From contig JAEEYO010000011.1 of the NCBI GenBank assembly GCA_016288205.1, positions 1 to 64,000 on the forward strand: 64,000 bases of DNA, given 5' to 3'. Position numbers and translations under genes: made by a program. The DNA comes from Treponema sp. (GTDB lineage: Bacteria > Spirochaetota > Spirochaetia > Treponematales > Treponemataceae). Below are positions 38,401 to 48,600 of this stretch, in pieces (within the stretch, counting starts at the first letter, position 1; every line of letters begins with the position of its first letter). Under the pieces are notes generated by a model. That model had not been told where the DNA came from and made no database searches. It saw only the letters and a list, made by a program, of their open reading frames with translations.

Positions 38401-39220
38401 GCTGATTCTTATTAGCACCGTTAGCATAGTTATCCGTATAAGCTGTCTTATAGTTGTTCTCTATATCGGTGGAAGGAGAGTCCGCATAGCGACCTATGAC
38501 AATGGTAGCATTCGCCGCATCGGACACAATGAAGTCCTTTACAGGGAGATTTATCTTAGTGCCCTTGGAGCCGTCGCTTTCCCTGGGGTACATTCTCACC
38601 TTCACGCTATCTTTGTCCGTGCTCAGGTGGTCATCGGAGATGGTTCCCTTCAGGCTGATTGTCTTACCGAATTTCGTAAAATTCGCCAAATCCTCAGAGC
38701 TTATGGAAGTCGGGGTGGAAAGCAGGAAAATTGGAGGAGTGTTGTCAATGTCAAACGCACGAGAAAGCTTTCCTGACATACGTCCGGACGTATCCACGGC
38801 AACCAGCTCAAGGACATAGGTTCCGTCGGGAAGATAAATGTTCTTCTCTCCGTTTCCTGTCTTGAATTTATAGTTATAGCCCTCGCCGTCGGGATAATAA
38901 TCCAGATCGAAGCTCCAGTCAGTTCCGGATGTGGGCTTGAGCTCATCCCACTCAACCCTGAAATCATCGGGATAATCATTATTTATAAGAAGGACCTTGA
39001 GGTAGTCTACTCCGGTGTCATCGGAACAAGTTCCTGCAACGTGAATGCTGCTTCTCCTGGCCACATTTTCCCTCGGGCTCACAATGCTTTCCACGAGAGG
39101 AGCGTCCGTATCCACGGCGGCACCAAGTCCTATTTCACAGGATGAAAAAGCAAAAATGAAAGATGCAGCAAAAACCGCAATAACACTATTCTTGAAAAAA
39201 GTCTTGATTCCTATCTTCAT
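26420..39220 (-). CDS. Giant Ig-like-repeat lipoprotein (4266 residues) with C-terminal propeller-like region
   Basis: 4266 residues in one uninterrupted frame. ATG 39220 follows AGTGAGGT. The signal ends in AFSSC and the mature protein begins CEIGLGAAVDT. About 22 Ig-like modules of 100-200 residues follow, each opened by a hinge such as DNTPP, FDSTKP, IDDRPP or YDNTAP and ended by a strand like A.D.AGN. An EF-hand-like loop, DLNNNNKFEDSE, occurs at about 3233-3244. The last ~480 residues (from about 3780) lose the hinges and carry repeated Y-Y-D blades (VYIAYYDSWNGEIRF, VVLVWYDAA, VHIAAYDSIRGDVRY) suggestive of a beta-propeller. It ends VETAQMR. It should be lipid-anchored to an envelope membrane and reach far from it; adhesion or glycan binding is a guess. 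It is collinear with the paralog upstream (39656-52252). Confidence 0.88.
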   Translation of the reverse strand: MKIGIKTFFKNSVIAVFAASFIFAFSSCEIGLGAAVDTDAPLVESIVSPRENVARRSSIHVAGTCSDDTGVDYLKVLLINNDYPDDFRVEWDELKPTSGTDWSFDLDYYPDGEGYNYKFKTGNGEKNIYLPDGTYVLELVAVDTSGRMSGKLSRAFDIDNTPPIFLLSTPTSISSEDLANFTKFGKTISLKGTISDDHLSTDKDSVKVRMYPRESDGSKGTKINLPVKDFIVSDAANATIVIGRYADSPSTDIENNYKTAYTDNYANGANKNQQFYLEVDIYDNAIGPNATTGLDAPIDWSIVNSMEDLDSNKNTKVYVREKLLALTNEIGVGTTLEGSDFRQIWNGTYKGAITNAQRSTIISALNGDDATLNEGSHKYLGCEETPLAFNVNKDVSPTYYFPSFEIGNDLNFHNVNNDSVLSFTVNQGVDKAKVVPSSIQAKIYEYGGDDVKPLTKPTSRTQLGTCVWESGLSSSNLFEADTKTPLFQKNINVDSATYSFKLPGIVDDNHGVHLRRYYYVVLEGQDASGDALENLNGQFFGFYTSTSGAPPSIEASNKTWVKYAAGATYPFEVRITDSMGMSDYHHKGADGITGTVKRYNGYYESEASLPSSDNWHRALNISEFNSNTLVSGTNEFKEIINLNSFGLVSGVTTYTYLLDITATNVNGSSSRKKYLIYVDAGTPSVTFNDRALNGSTTPLRVEESNNYYAKVDGKNTYKLHLSLADTNGSGIDSYTYNVTQGGTVIATGNVDGAGADNITVIHDIPDATHNLVEGPATINVQVTDKVGNGPVTESKTVYFDFSAPEFTAFPSASNTEKDAWDFTVSAHDTYLMDDIVVTATKDDGTVYNASTSGFLTNVTYSDDQKTASRTIHFNGSQMDGSWVVNCVAKDKSGRTTSKSFNMVFDSTKPVIGDNFTVPGVSGTFQYNGENNYFSLNSPVLNLTVNEPTSGLDSVYYILKKNTDEPPLSDSDDVTGWTRVATSGKGAAISVPLSASGYLQTGNGVYNVLYVRAKDVAGNVSDKKAFNVNIDVTPPRLDYICYSIGSGSETVVKPASSVLYRKNVPVTLYGTASDGQTGLDSIEFSTNPTSIYYSSETVTEANATSITWVSSISESGSVTPLNVRSWKAVYPASTTPVVLTATPKDKAGLEGNDVSLGTLIEDTTPPEIYASTLSIQSNTVIKETSMTDNGDGTYKLTVSGKWSDDASGTAWLKYRYSEAEDPNHVLVDSIATNIKTPAVGWSFSLDVVEGTGQSIELVYADNAGNENTVTISDLTIDTGAPTLVVNNQASYNLTSGNITSAGKATITINAADSLGIAGIEISAKKDDEAPVTETNASLGIGINPGSSGTTATGSITLTAPNADGKWNITVTATDLADRPVTKNFSLVFDGTAPVINDGFKIKDQLWSESLSYYNSTTLKFSGTVNESVAMGKILYKISDDSTLPTTLSGDSSAKTVYLNGKGNAVDFYATDNGFSVDSTEHPCNYLYIQAFDKEDNSSIVKKYPVHVDTNAPEFSVTHYQNGNQTPVEIQGKVLTKGDADFIVYGTYEDTGSGVDGIDFFLGSENINSKVSVSYAPAAVTDFATYTGWINTINDSNKNLIKHWRAVVTSGANLDYIAGKTVSAKPKDKAGNGSVKTAFALTIDDRPPEINSAVISGAYREDDSTGTFDAIYYVNNSTFTFSGTSTDNYGVTSTVYTLKKGSEEIASGSATAPSVWSFTLSFTDLSTWGNGNEGVLTVVSTDEVGRTAEKNYKIIIDSVGPSFLSNMFKASYTYNGAPVYKDTAFFVGGGKYSESTFTNKTSIPVAGYFEEKGSGMAKLYYQICHPGDTPMTLSTYETSSTGVITSLPRCAGNKPSSSSGELKKYQLNAPASGDVYGTPKVNPSTQEIEKESYTNSTYYSFSEVLNGFRPVEGGVSDRLYLIAVDNCGNTSLRKEVKINVDQTVSVVDSDSGETKLTNGEADIVLTGTAEDDLSGLEIINFVVGHDPLYIPAYDSYTALNNKAEINTYLSQNPNAAPNSYSSYGKVRFYKWDATAEDNKGDLEKIDYSKTDAGAWSFNQDGTLPPFYMQDGSSKVKWELTITPKPEWFSEGNLGTTPVVYANVKDWAGNAYRYPVATLKVDTTPPTTVIDSPNTDIHNGTFDVLGTVSDGPNAPKSVYLYKASGTAPTDLDDWDLVGAYTTDSTEVDVARNISLQEVSKIYHCTFADIDLNEFAGSSGTGTGYLMLVACDEAGNWNVDKENITSANYTTYTVDMNTDRPVVKFNEITNNGLGEPDVPMYTSKYSSRIYGTVTDDDGVAEIKIASSLPGNWETYPQPAGTLNYTPGSTSVSFNYVPQGTLDGVKTLYIYIRDTAGNTFWTSNSPAWKQPKAVYAGTTAETDLDSEVKYRSDSTPPTVRVVSGYGATAAAAQTKALANLEQGKTMGVSEVFGGTERMFMSILVAPYDTNGISSVTGTDFENDSSVPYVKIEDVIYTYPDGRECPVYVYNYDVSELTSGQSTLTVTASDTSGLDASSVTPVIFDNDGPVITVSTNQNTVLTGLVEIAGTTYDQLGSNVSALWCFIPDDTYYDSDGTLLSSLTADDYSALKTKLYTDFADEVKEDSLLSWSVEFDQEDSTKLYRKLPSTAAELASYTKVYHTEQDIYTLDVFVLAKDELGNESVHQGKITYNPYGNRPIATIVSPAPASGSTDLFAKASGNIRVAGTARDNEAVDKVFIQIALGDSDNRNTAAGINLMKSGSKWDRTKLPATYTVKTVSDLWTGENSVYSNDPSLYVADPEFWGIEARSTGSWYSVLNKLNDLQITAALDTDSTETYTVWVRAAAVDINGLLGPWSNPLPISINPKSPAIGNHVPKVFFYSDEAMQHKVGEKEYVDDMWVKGYAALITTAEHANGISSITSSEGEYQSNDQTVINHVVDGVIGDGTGAVAEDFDGLSTTGTNGKEGYTIKVPLSTNTGNGTREVRVTAIEGSETALFKEQLYTFRYDNTAPNIQTLLANGDVFENNKKLQNSNLQLTVGGTVTDGTDEVPGSGFSKLLFAFYRGSSSVKVIDSQVSGQTVTVDSTITTKEVAGQNIYGKTYSITWATDSSTQFSYTGSADSFVRKGGTVMIGDVWYIISAVNGTNITIAESASTDVTSAFFPYMQVVDNTSAETLQTWTESGHTFKNSRDDGDGMPESVSKSGNTWTWDATLHGNYMADGPVTFVVLAMDNAGNISAATRTGSIENNPPRLAKVYLGTDLNNNNKFEDSEFELYDIHGVTSMYQDAYDLTTAGYSTVSGSGKSLVVSASTRPAFKITNKLALYAELVGGNGEKLLVFNRDAEDAEGSGTDDDGVTYIYPTPTQGSGTDLIHAATTNFTGNTKVTSGYVLSNVLLTGKEENTWTASDDGSKVMSFTIWDSTEELIQGQTTQSCVLRIMDLELSLTDKVPPRTVIEPLYWNSGSDNSLYKNSKANGHIELDYEWKKDGTSYSSEAVNGQYDGDPKVSGKVTFTGYAYDETMIKSLLMNFGGMTFTSHVTDGFCSGGTYTVGDVDCFEVANYTGTGDTGWNVASPSMADDFWEIAVEPVYFDQRGHKVRWTLSVDTSKIAGSANKDVKLLVYAMDGGYTTSPADDDTTKVDGVENKSKYQMDVVPYILGLRTSLSTTGRTFYDRTALGHFPVNKDESFFVYGFNLATGATFKDNKSHSVSLAAPGANDPTSYNGYSLFKVAASSLYSGKFTVTVNTMVSINNMNDNDAKGKYSSTKTYSESKKNKLYDNYPNRFPDGATNNRLTDDMEIDVWQFNSRAASTTGKTDDPHMEINPNNGMLGFSFLDGAMWFAMPESSDNSYKTGKKSTTDFMVSGYFTYDTAGNTYGCSAGQDSDDNKADPFWVYGKKGDGNYRIELTGQVGKRVDGEDHSGRDTESYNLKNKIKNPVMATYLSGTTTNVYIAYYDSWNGEIRFRGGKVSGSTYSGNIFRDAYKTKTINENSVNNVNAGYYSCRDAQVIATSFKPTETSISAKYDGTPLGGAGPYVSIATVPASAPSGAGTVVLVWYDAAAKCTRYTYNTNPLNEDWRDTSNHFCGLNHANWSGAKTIFEGAGEFCQVKVDGKGGVHIAAYDSIRGDVRYARLASYTGEGYSEATDSCIVDSRSVVGKQLTLDVGLVNDVDDNGTITGSHAVPYIGYVYDKYPKLAKLVSTDFAAGASEDFFTGNWEVTYVPTPKNIYKVDSSSPNNSRINVGVWKNNSTGVITSYTGGQTTNGNKVYGNGTDYPILGYQVWATAPDTTVETAQMR

Positions 39221-39655
39221 AGACCTACCTCACTATAGGGCTCACCAAAAACAAAGTTTTCAGTGTTTTCCTGTACTAGCCACATGAAGAATAACCGCAG
39301 CTACCCTTCAGTAAACCGCCCATCCCATCAATATAGAATCGGCACAAAAACACCTTTCGCACAGCAAAAGATACAGGCATCCTTTAAACATCACAAGGCT
39401 TCTGACAGTTACGCACAACGACGGCACTGAAAGTTCCTCACGAGATGCCACGAATTTTAAATCATCACAATACAACAATTTAAAAATCGTACCAGAGTTA
39501 CCTCTGTATCAACTTTATAATTTTGCAGGTCAGACCGGAGTGTTGGAATTTTCTCCAGCCATTAACCCATATTTTACTCCAAATTCCCCAAAATGTCAAA
39601 CATTTAGGAATTTTTTTCATCAGGATTCCCCCCGCACAAGACGGAGGGAACCGAA
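39221..39655 (-). other. 435-base gap between the two giant lipoprotein genes
   Basis: AT-rich leader region of the 4266-residue gene with no credible ORF. A hairpin at 39623-39652 (GGTTCCCTCCG / CGGGGGGAATCC on the minus strand, 11 pairs, one bulge) lies just after the stop of the upstream gene. It lacks a T-run, so it may stabilise or process the mRNA rather than terminate it. No promoter with good boxes was found. Confidence 0.35.
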
Positions 39656-42600
39656 CTACTTCATCTGGGCGGTTTCGACCCAGTAGGTGGCTCCATCCTC
39701 ATTTCGGATATAACCTACAACAGCATTTGGTGAGCCATTACCGTAACATTGTCCATTATACAAGTTACCACCAAGATGATAATCGTTCGTACCAGTCTGA
39801 GAAGCTATAATTCCACCAGATGAATCCTTCCAAAGTCCGACGTTTATTCTGTCCTCAGAGATAATGCTGCTTGTTGGCACATAAGTGCATTCCCACTTTC
39901 CAGTGAACAACTCAGAGGCAGCTCCTGCACTAACTCCGAGATTTGCTCCTCCCGGGAGACAGGCCATCTTCGGCATGGAACCAGCATAGTAGCTTATGTA
40001 AGGAACAACCTTAGTACCGACAAGTCCGACATCCAGCGTAAGCTGGGTTCCGACAATTCCATAAGAATCAACGATAACGGAGTTATCTGCTTCAACATAG
40101 TCCGCTTCAGGGGAACTCAGATATGCGTAGCGCAAGTCTCCATCCAGGATATCACAGGCCGCAATGTGCACTCCCCCATTACCATCTACGGCAACCTTAC
40201 AGAACTCTCCTGCACCTGTGAAGATTTTCTTAGGTGTTGCCCAGTAGTCAGTCAATGTTCCTGTTCCTGTATAGCGGGAAGTAGCATTTCCACTCATGTT
40301 ATCTGGAGTAGAATCATTAATTTCCTTGGTACCCGTAATGTTCTTGGTGTATGTATACATTGTGTTTTCCCCATCATACCAGACAAGCACAACCCTGTCG
40401 TCAGTGCCTGTTGAAGACGGTATAACATCAATACATACATATTCACCGGCATTGCCCAATGTACCGCTAGAATGAGTGCCGTCATCAAGCGTGTCAGCTA
40501 TTACCTGTATATATTTGCCATAATACCAATGCTTGTTATTATTACCAAGATTAGCCTCCGTACACCAATCGTTAAGATAACCTGCACTTTCTTTGGCACT
40601 AGCTGTAAACTTTCCCCATTTAAAGCGTATCTCCTTGTTTATACCATCGTAATAGGCAAGATAGACATTGGTTGAAGCGGTCCTTCCAGATCCGCTGAAA
40701 CTGTTAGCCGCAATAGACGGACTCTTTATGCGTCTCTTGTCGATTCTTTTAGCAGAACTTGAGGCATCTGCTTTAATGCCCCACTGACCGATTTCCTCCA
40801 GCCTAAGGCTGTTACCTTCATCCTTAGCACCACGCAACTTTAGACCAGTAAGATTTTTGCCCCAACGACCGGTCATAAAAATCCACTTGGCATTTGAAAA
40901 ATTACCGTTAATATCGCCACCTGCTCCTACCGCATACGCATTGCCAGCCCTGTCAAATCCAAGACCGACTGCGGACCATGCGTCATAGTCCCTTGCCCAC
41001 AACTCATTGGAGCGATCATTGGCAGCCGTATCCGCATTTCCCCTAGGAATAGAAATCGCACCACTACCATTCGTAAATGCGAATCCGAGGAGCTTATTGT
41101 TCTGGTTGATTTTCATGACAAGATCACGAAGTTCACCCGTGCCAGTCTCTCCAACCGCAGCCTGATTGTTGATTGTCCACACGTCAATGTAGACATCATC
41201 GGTAAGCACGTTGTTGTTCGTGTTGTTGGGGCGGCGGTTGTAGTAGTTGGAGTAAAGATCATAGTCACCGCTCAAAGGAATAGTGTCCGGATGAAGCACA
41301 TAATTCTTGAGGTCATCGTCATCGCCGCCATCATAGCTTCCATGTCCGTCGTTGTAGTTAATGTTGTTGAGAGAGACAAGGTTGTTGACGGTCACACTGA
41401 ACGCTCCAGAGGCTGAGGTATCTGTAATTTCGTATGTCTTTACACCCGAGCTCAGGTTAAAGCCGTTTACTGTTACGGTCTCTCCCTCTCCACCGTAGTA
41501 CTGCACCGGGTAGTGTCCCATGGCGGTACGGTTGTACTCAGAGGCATCCTCCCTGGTGGTCATTGAGGAAAGGAAGGTCGTCAAAGACGTAATGTAGGGC
41601 ACTACGTCCATCTGATACTCAGGCTTGTTGTATGTTCCGTCACCTTCCGTTGCGTTGGCTGTTGTGGAAGCAAGGCGATTCGCGGCATCCTTTGAGATGA
41701 CCGTCACCTTCACGTCTGTCTGCGCAAGGTCAGCTACCTTTTCGGTATCCAGAGAAAGAGTCCATTTCACCTTGTGTCCGAGCTGGTTGAAGTAAGAGCC
41801 CTTGTCCTCAGGATCCACCTCAAACTTCCAGCCGTTAGTTATATCGCTGGAACCGTAAGTCCACACGCCTCCCGTGCAGTTTGCCGCAACAAGATATCCC
41901 GACTCAGTTCCAAGACTGCTTGTCAGCGAGAAGTGATCGAGCTTTATAAGAATCTTGGAAAGTCTTGTCTCATCAAAGGCATATCCCTCAATCTTAATCT
42001 TTCCGGAGACCTTTGGATCCCCATCCTTCTCAGCGTCAGAGCCATTGCTTACGTATCCGGTAGATTCCTTCCAGTCATCCTCAAGCTCAATGTGTCCGTT
42101 TGCGGAAGAGTTCTCATAGAGGCTGTTGTCATCCTCTCCCTTCCAGTAGAACGGAGTGATTGCAGAAGTAGGATTAACTACGTCCGTAAGATCAAGAGTG
42201 AAATCTTCTATTCTAAGCACGCTGTATTGAGTGGTATCTCCGATGTCAAGATCCTCCGTGCTGTCCCAGAATGAGAGGAGCACAGGAACAGTGCCGTCGT
42301 CATTGTTGTCATAACCAGCCCTGCCCGCCAAAGTCTCGTTGTCCACCTCATAGATTCCACCCGTCACCAGCCCGTTTTCACCGTGGAGATTTGTAGCAGA
42401 GGGGCCAATGAGTCCCGCTCCACCTACGGCCTTCTGAACAAGAGGTATTATCTCACTGTTTTCGTCCACCGTATAATGGGTACCAGCTTCCGAAGCATTC
42501 CGCGTGAACTTCATCTTTATGGGATCCTTTCCGCCTATGAACTCCGCGTAAACCGCAAGCTTGTTCTTTGCCTTGAACGCGGGACGAGTGCTTTCAACAA

Positions 42601-45600
42601 CCTCATCTCCTTCCATGAGACTGAATCCTGCCGTAACAAGGTTATAAGCCTCGAAATAAGAGCCCTTCACTCCGTAGAGGTCATAGGGTTCAAACTCAGA
42701 GTCTGAATACTTGTTGTCGGCGTTCAAGTCGGTTCCCAGGAACACCTTGGCAAGACGAGGAGGATTATTCTGCAGAGTACCTGCGACAGACTTCGCGGAG
42801 ACGTTTCCGGCCTTATCAGCGGCAAAGACCACCAATGTTACAGGACCGTCAGGAATGTAGTTTCCGTGGATGGTCGCATCCCATGTCCATGTGGTACCGC
42901 TCTTGCTTACGGACTCGGGCATGAAGTCTCCGTCATCTCCGGTTCTGAACGAATGGCCTCTTGAGGTCCATGTCTTTATGGTCTCGCTTGAAAGATTGTC
43001 CACAACCTGAGCATACGGGAATTCAACAGTATTTCCGGCCTGCGTGTAATCTGCAACACCTCCCTCAATGTTGACCGTTACGGTTCCAGTTCCCAAGACG
43101 GAGCCAATCCTGTACCAGTGGCCATTGATTATCGCTACGCCGCCCTTTCTTACATGCACGTCTTCACTCATGGTAAAGCTGGTGTTATTAATCCAGTTTA
43201 CGGTCTTTCTTGAAGAATAAAGTTTTTCTCCATTCTTTTCCACAGAGCTTACCAAGGAAGTTAAGGCAGTAGTGGAAGACACACTTGTGTCAGTGTAGTC
43301 AAGCTGCGGGTCGTAAATATTTCCGGTACCGCTTCTGTAGAAGTAGAACAGAAGTCTTTCGAATCCTGCGTCATCATCATCCACAGTACCGCCGACAGTC
43401 AGCTGCAGGTTGCTGTTCTGCATCTTTCCGCCAGCAGCGAAGGCCTCATCGTTCAGCACAAAGTCTCCGATCGTCGGAGCCGTGTTATCGTAATTAATCG
43501 TGTAGTACTCAGTCTTTGAAAGACCGTTTGCCTTTTCAATCGCTGAGACCTGAACGAGTTTGCTTCCTCCGCCAGAACCGGTTCCAAGGATAATTTCGAC
43601 ATCATAGCACTTGCCATCAGTGTCACCAGTATGATGTGAGGCACCATTGGCAATTGTTACAGCTCCCTCAGAATTGGTAGAAACTGCCGCCACCGGTGTC
43701 GCCGTCGCATCTCCTTCGGCAACAGAGTAAGAGAGATCGGAAATTCCATTCACATGCTCCGCCGATGTAATCAGCTTGGCATTTCCGCTGATCCACATAT
43801 CGGGTGTATACGGAATGTCAGAACCTGCTATGGCATTAGTACACGCCGCATCGGTATAGAAGCGGACGGTCGGAGTAACTGTACCACCGATGGAAGGTGC
43901 GTTCGGGTTCAAGGAAAGAGCCACAGGTGTTGACCATGCGCCGAGGAGTTTGTTATTGTCCATTGCCGCCGCACGGATCCAGATTGTGTACGTCTTGTCT
44001 TTGTCTGCCGCATCAGGATCATCAATAGACGCGCTGTTCTGGAACTCACGGCTCTTGTTCAGAGTTATGTACCAGCTTTCCGTTGAAGTAACTTGAATTC
44101 CCCAGAAATTCGGATCAGCATCGAAGTTACCACCGGACAGACTTTCCGTTGACGTTGTTACGATTTGACCCGAGTATGAGGGACATGCCGCAGCCAACGC
44201 GGTCTTGCTCCAGAATGAAGTATCTCCGGAAGCCGCATTCTTTACAGTCGTAATACCAGACTCTGTCTTCAGCTCTCCATGACCGAAAGCGATCTGGAGG
44301 AAGACTTTGCTGACTTCCACATTGTCCACTGCCGTACCGCTGACACGGACTGAACCGGACATATCGGCGGAATAAGCTCCCTCTTTTACATCCGGGTAAA
44401 CAATTTCCGCAATCGGGCGGTCGCCGTAGGGGTTGTAGCGGAGAACCTTAGTCAAATCCAGAGTCTCGTTGCCCAAAGAGTCCTTAGCATAGAAAGCGAG
44501 CTTCAAAGTATAAATGTCTCCGGCTTCTTTCGCATAATCATAGGGCTCCAGTGCACTTGCGCTTCCAGCAGGCAGCACGGGAGAGAATTTCCAGTTATAC
44601 ACTGTATGCTCGTCATCCATTTCCATTGGAGACTCTGTGCGGGCAGAACCAAGGATCGCATCACTGTTCGGCACTCCACCTGTAAAGTCATCGTCAGTGA
44701 GTATGAAGCACTTCAAATCCTGCACGCCGCTTCCCAATGTATCGCTTGTAGTTCCATGCAGATCCACCTCGCCGGAGAATATTACGGTCTGGCTTGTAGT
44801 CATGGTTATGACGGGGCCTGTTTTGTCAAAGAGGAAGTTGACCTGCGGCTGGCTTTCAAAGCCACAATTGTCCGCCACTGTAACAGAACAAACCTTCTGT
44901 CCGTCACCAAAGCTTGAAATGTCCTGCGTTGCGACCCAGCACTTGTAAACGTCCGTACCAATCGTTACATCCGAAGCCGTTGAGAAAGAGGACATTGCAG
45001 GCGTACCCTCACCGAAGGTGCCCGTCAAACTTGATCCGTCAATTCCGTTCTCGTCTTTTGCAAGGACTTTTATTCCAACAAACTTCGTATTGCTTCCACC
45101 AACGCGGATAATACCGGTTGCTTCGTCTGTGGCATTAAGAGCCGCAGTTCTTGCGCTTGCCGCACTGCTTGAGGAAGCGACATAGACTTTTACTGCCGGA
45201 GGTGTAGAATCGAATCTGTAAGTTACGACACCATCAAGGCCCACAAAGTCTGTTGCCTGGGCAAATTTCACCTTGGGTCTCATCCATGTCGTTGTATGAG
45301 CCGTCCAGAATTTGCCGCCCTGCTCATCTTCCACATAAATGTAGAGAGGCTTTGCACCGTCAGAGCCGTCCGCAGGCGTGTAAGTGAACGTCACGGTTGA
45401 AGAGCCTGTGTCACACTCCAAAGTTCCCGCCGGCTGAGTATAAGCCTCCCAGTCATCAACAGGGTTAGGTGAGATCTTTACGGCAGTGATTGCGTCATCG
45501 TCGTGGATGATACCGCCGACACTGCTTCTGTACTTGGCATTATAACCTGTTGTACCGGTAATTTCATTGAATGAGATTTCCGGTCTGTCAGAATCAAGGT

Positions 45601-48600
45601 CCACAGTGTACTGAGTGTACATGCTTGAAGTAATGGCGTCTGTCTTGATGCTGACATTTCCTGCCACATCATAGGAGACAGGCAGCACGTAAAGTTTTCC
45701 CTGCTGAGAATTCGCCGCCACACACTGATTGAAGTTCAGGCCGGGGATGCTGAAGTTGTAGATTTCAGAAAGGTTCGCAGAGTCAAGCTTAGCGTTTCCA
45801 GCAGCCTCAGTTGAATCTGTGGTCAGCCCCTTGAACAGAGTCCAGCCAGAAATGTTCGTAGGCACGGAATTTCCAAAGTAAGTATAAATCTCCACTTTCT
45901 TCGGTGAGATGTTGTCATCCACGGTTCCCTTTACGGAAAGCTGTCCGTTTACAGAAGACGATGCGGATGGTGAAGAAATGCTTACGGTAGGACTTACGGT
46001 GTCAACCTTGAGCGTGGCGACAGGATAAGTCGCGACATTTCCAGCCCAATCCTTTATGGTCGCATAGACTTTCGGTGAAGAGCCAAGCAAGGCACTTGAG
46101 AACCATATGGGATCAGGCATGATGGTCAGCTCCCACTTAATCTCATTCGGACCGTCGGCAAGGAAGAAGTCCGGGTTTCCAGTCCACTGCTTGCTGTCAT
46201 TCCTGTAGAAATCTATAAGTTCGAAATCATCTGAATAAACATTTTGTACATTTGAACCGGAACCTGTCGTACCTGTCTTCCTGTAGAATCTGACATAACC
46301 GCGGGTCTTATATCTGTTACCGATCGGATCGTCCGTTGAAGACAATCTTGAGTCCTCATCATAGGCATAAATTGAATTCGCGTCGTTCTCGCCGACCCTG
46401 AAGTTAACGATTTCAATTCCAGCAAGACTATCAGACGCCGTTCCTGTCAGCGTAAACTGAGATGAGCCATTGGTCGGAACAGACTCTGTCTCATTTGTAT
46501 CAACAGAACCTGCATCAAGATCCACATTGATTCTGGCTTCCTTGACAGCACTCTTATTGCCGCATTTGTCAACTGCCACCAGATAGAGCACGTCCGTCGT
46601 AGTGTCGGAGGTCGCCGCGAATCCTGCCAGAGTTTCCCCGAAACTGAAATACTTAGAGCTCGGCCAATTTTCAGTTACTATAGAATCGCCGCTCATTTCC
46701 AAATTGTGCTCGGCATCGGTCTTGTACTTATCGACAACGGTTGTTCCATAATGAGGCAGAGTATATCCATCGGCAGAGACCGAGAAGTATCCGTTCATTC
46801 CGCTGATAACTTCATCCGCCGTCTTGGTCGGAATAGAGCCAGAGGGAACATTTGTTACTATATAATAGACCCTGTCGATTCCACTGCCGGCCTCATCGTA
46901 ATAACCGGAGACGGAGAGAGATGTCTTGTTCGCAAAGCTGCTGTCGGAGTATTTTCCTCCGCCAACGAAGAACACCTTGTCCTTCTTTACATCCACATTC
47001 TTGTACTTGTAGCCCGCCTTGAATACATTGCTCAGAAGAGAAGGAGCCGTGTCGTCCACAATCAGACTGAAGCTCTTTTCAACCGACGCATTTCCTGCGG
47101 CATCCACAGCCTTTACGGTAACGGAACCAGTTTCCTTGTCGTTCCATGCGGATGTATTCACAGTGAAGCTGAACGTCGGATCGCCCGGAGTTGTGACGTC
47201 AGTCAAAACCTCCACGCCATTTTTCTTCAATGAGAAATTCGTTATTCCTATGGCATAATTGTCCAGCACAGTACCGGAGAGAGTAAAGCTTCCCTTGGGA
47301 ATATAATATGTTGTTCCGGTAAGATAAGCACCGGTTCCGGTAAGTTTCACGTCATGGAGAGTAGGAGGTGTTGTATCCACCGTTACGGAGAACGATGTGG
47401 AGCCTTCATTTCCTGCCTGATCAACGGACACAACAGAAACCGTTCCTTGAGGAACATCGGAGCTTGCAAAGACAGCCTTCCACCACTTCACGGTCTTGCG
47501 GTTGGTATCAGACAAAACTCCCCATGTGCTTGAAGATGTCAAATCAGAGACACTTGTATTTGCCGCTGCAGTTGAATAAGAGACAGTAGCCTTGTTGGTA
47601 ATGTTCGTAGAGCCGTTAATGAACTTGATGCTGTTCAAACCGGAAATGTCATCGCTTACATGTCCATAAATAGTAAGGGACTGATTCCTGTTGGAAAGAA
47701 TCTGATGACCGTCGAAGGCACTGACAACATCCCCATTGGCATAATAAGCGACATCAATCTCGGCTTCGTTCAAATCCACGTGGATGGGGAAATCCTGAAC
47801 ATCACTCGGGTTTCCGGCGGCATCCACAGCCTGAATGTAAAGCCAGTTGTAAGCAGTATCCGTGTCAGACTCGAAATCCGTTGATGTCGTGTTGAAGGTA
47901 CCGTCTGAGCCGATGGCAACCACATCAGTGTAATCAGAAACAATGCTGTCAGGTTTAACGGCAGTGTCTCCGCCCCTCACCAGCTTGTAGTACACAGATC
48001 CCTGTTCCACGGTCTCCGTCACGGAACCTGCGAATTTCAGAGAGGTATTATTATAGTACTTGTCGGTATAGGCGGTCTTTAACGATGCGGCTCCGTCATT
48101 TATGCTCAGCCTGTCAGAAAGAACCGGCTTCGTTCCGTCCACAGTCAGGGTCACAGAAGATTCAGTAAAACGTCCGACCTTGTCCTTCGCTGTTGCCGTT
48201 ATGGTCCAAGTGCCATCAGCCGCAGGAGAGGTAAACTTAATTGTCGCTTCTTGATTTTGTCCGAGCGTTATATTGTTGTTGATTTCAATGCCAGCAGATG
48301 AGGTCGTCTCGGAAATTTCAGTTTCACCCCTGACAGCCTTAATTGATGTGCTCTCAAGATTATAGCTGTCATAAGAGGTGAAAGCAAACACCACGGACTT
48401 ATTGGCATCCAATGCGATGAGGTTGTAGACCGGATTGATTGTTGGGACTGTCAGTGTCGGCTTACTGAAATCAATCTTCAGGTCTGTAATAGAAGCCGGC
48501 TCAGACTGATTGTCAGCCTCATCAGTTCCACGAACCTCAATTTTCTGTTCCGCACCTTGAGTTATAGGAACGGTGAAAGACCATGCGACAGTGTTTTTTG

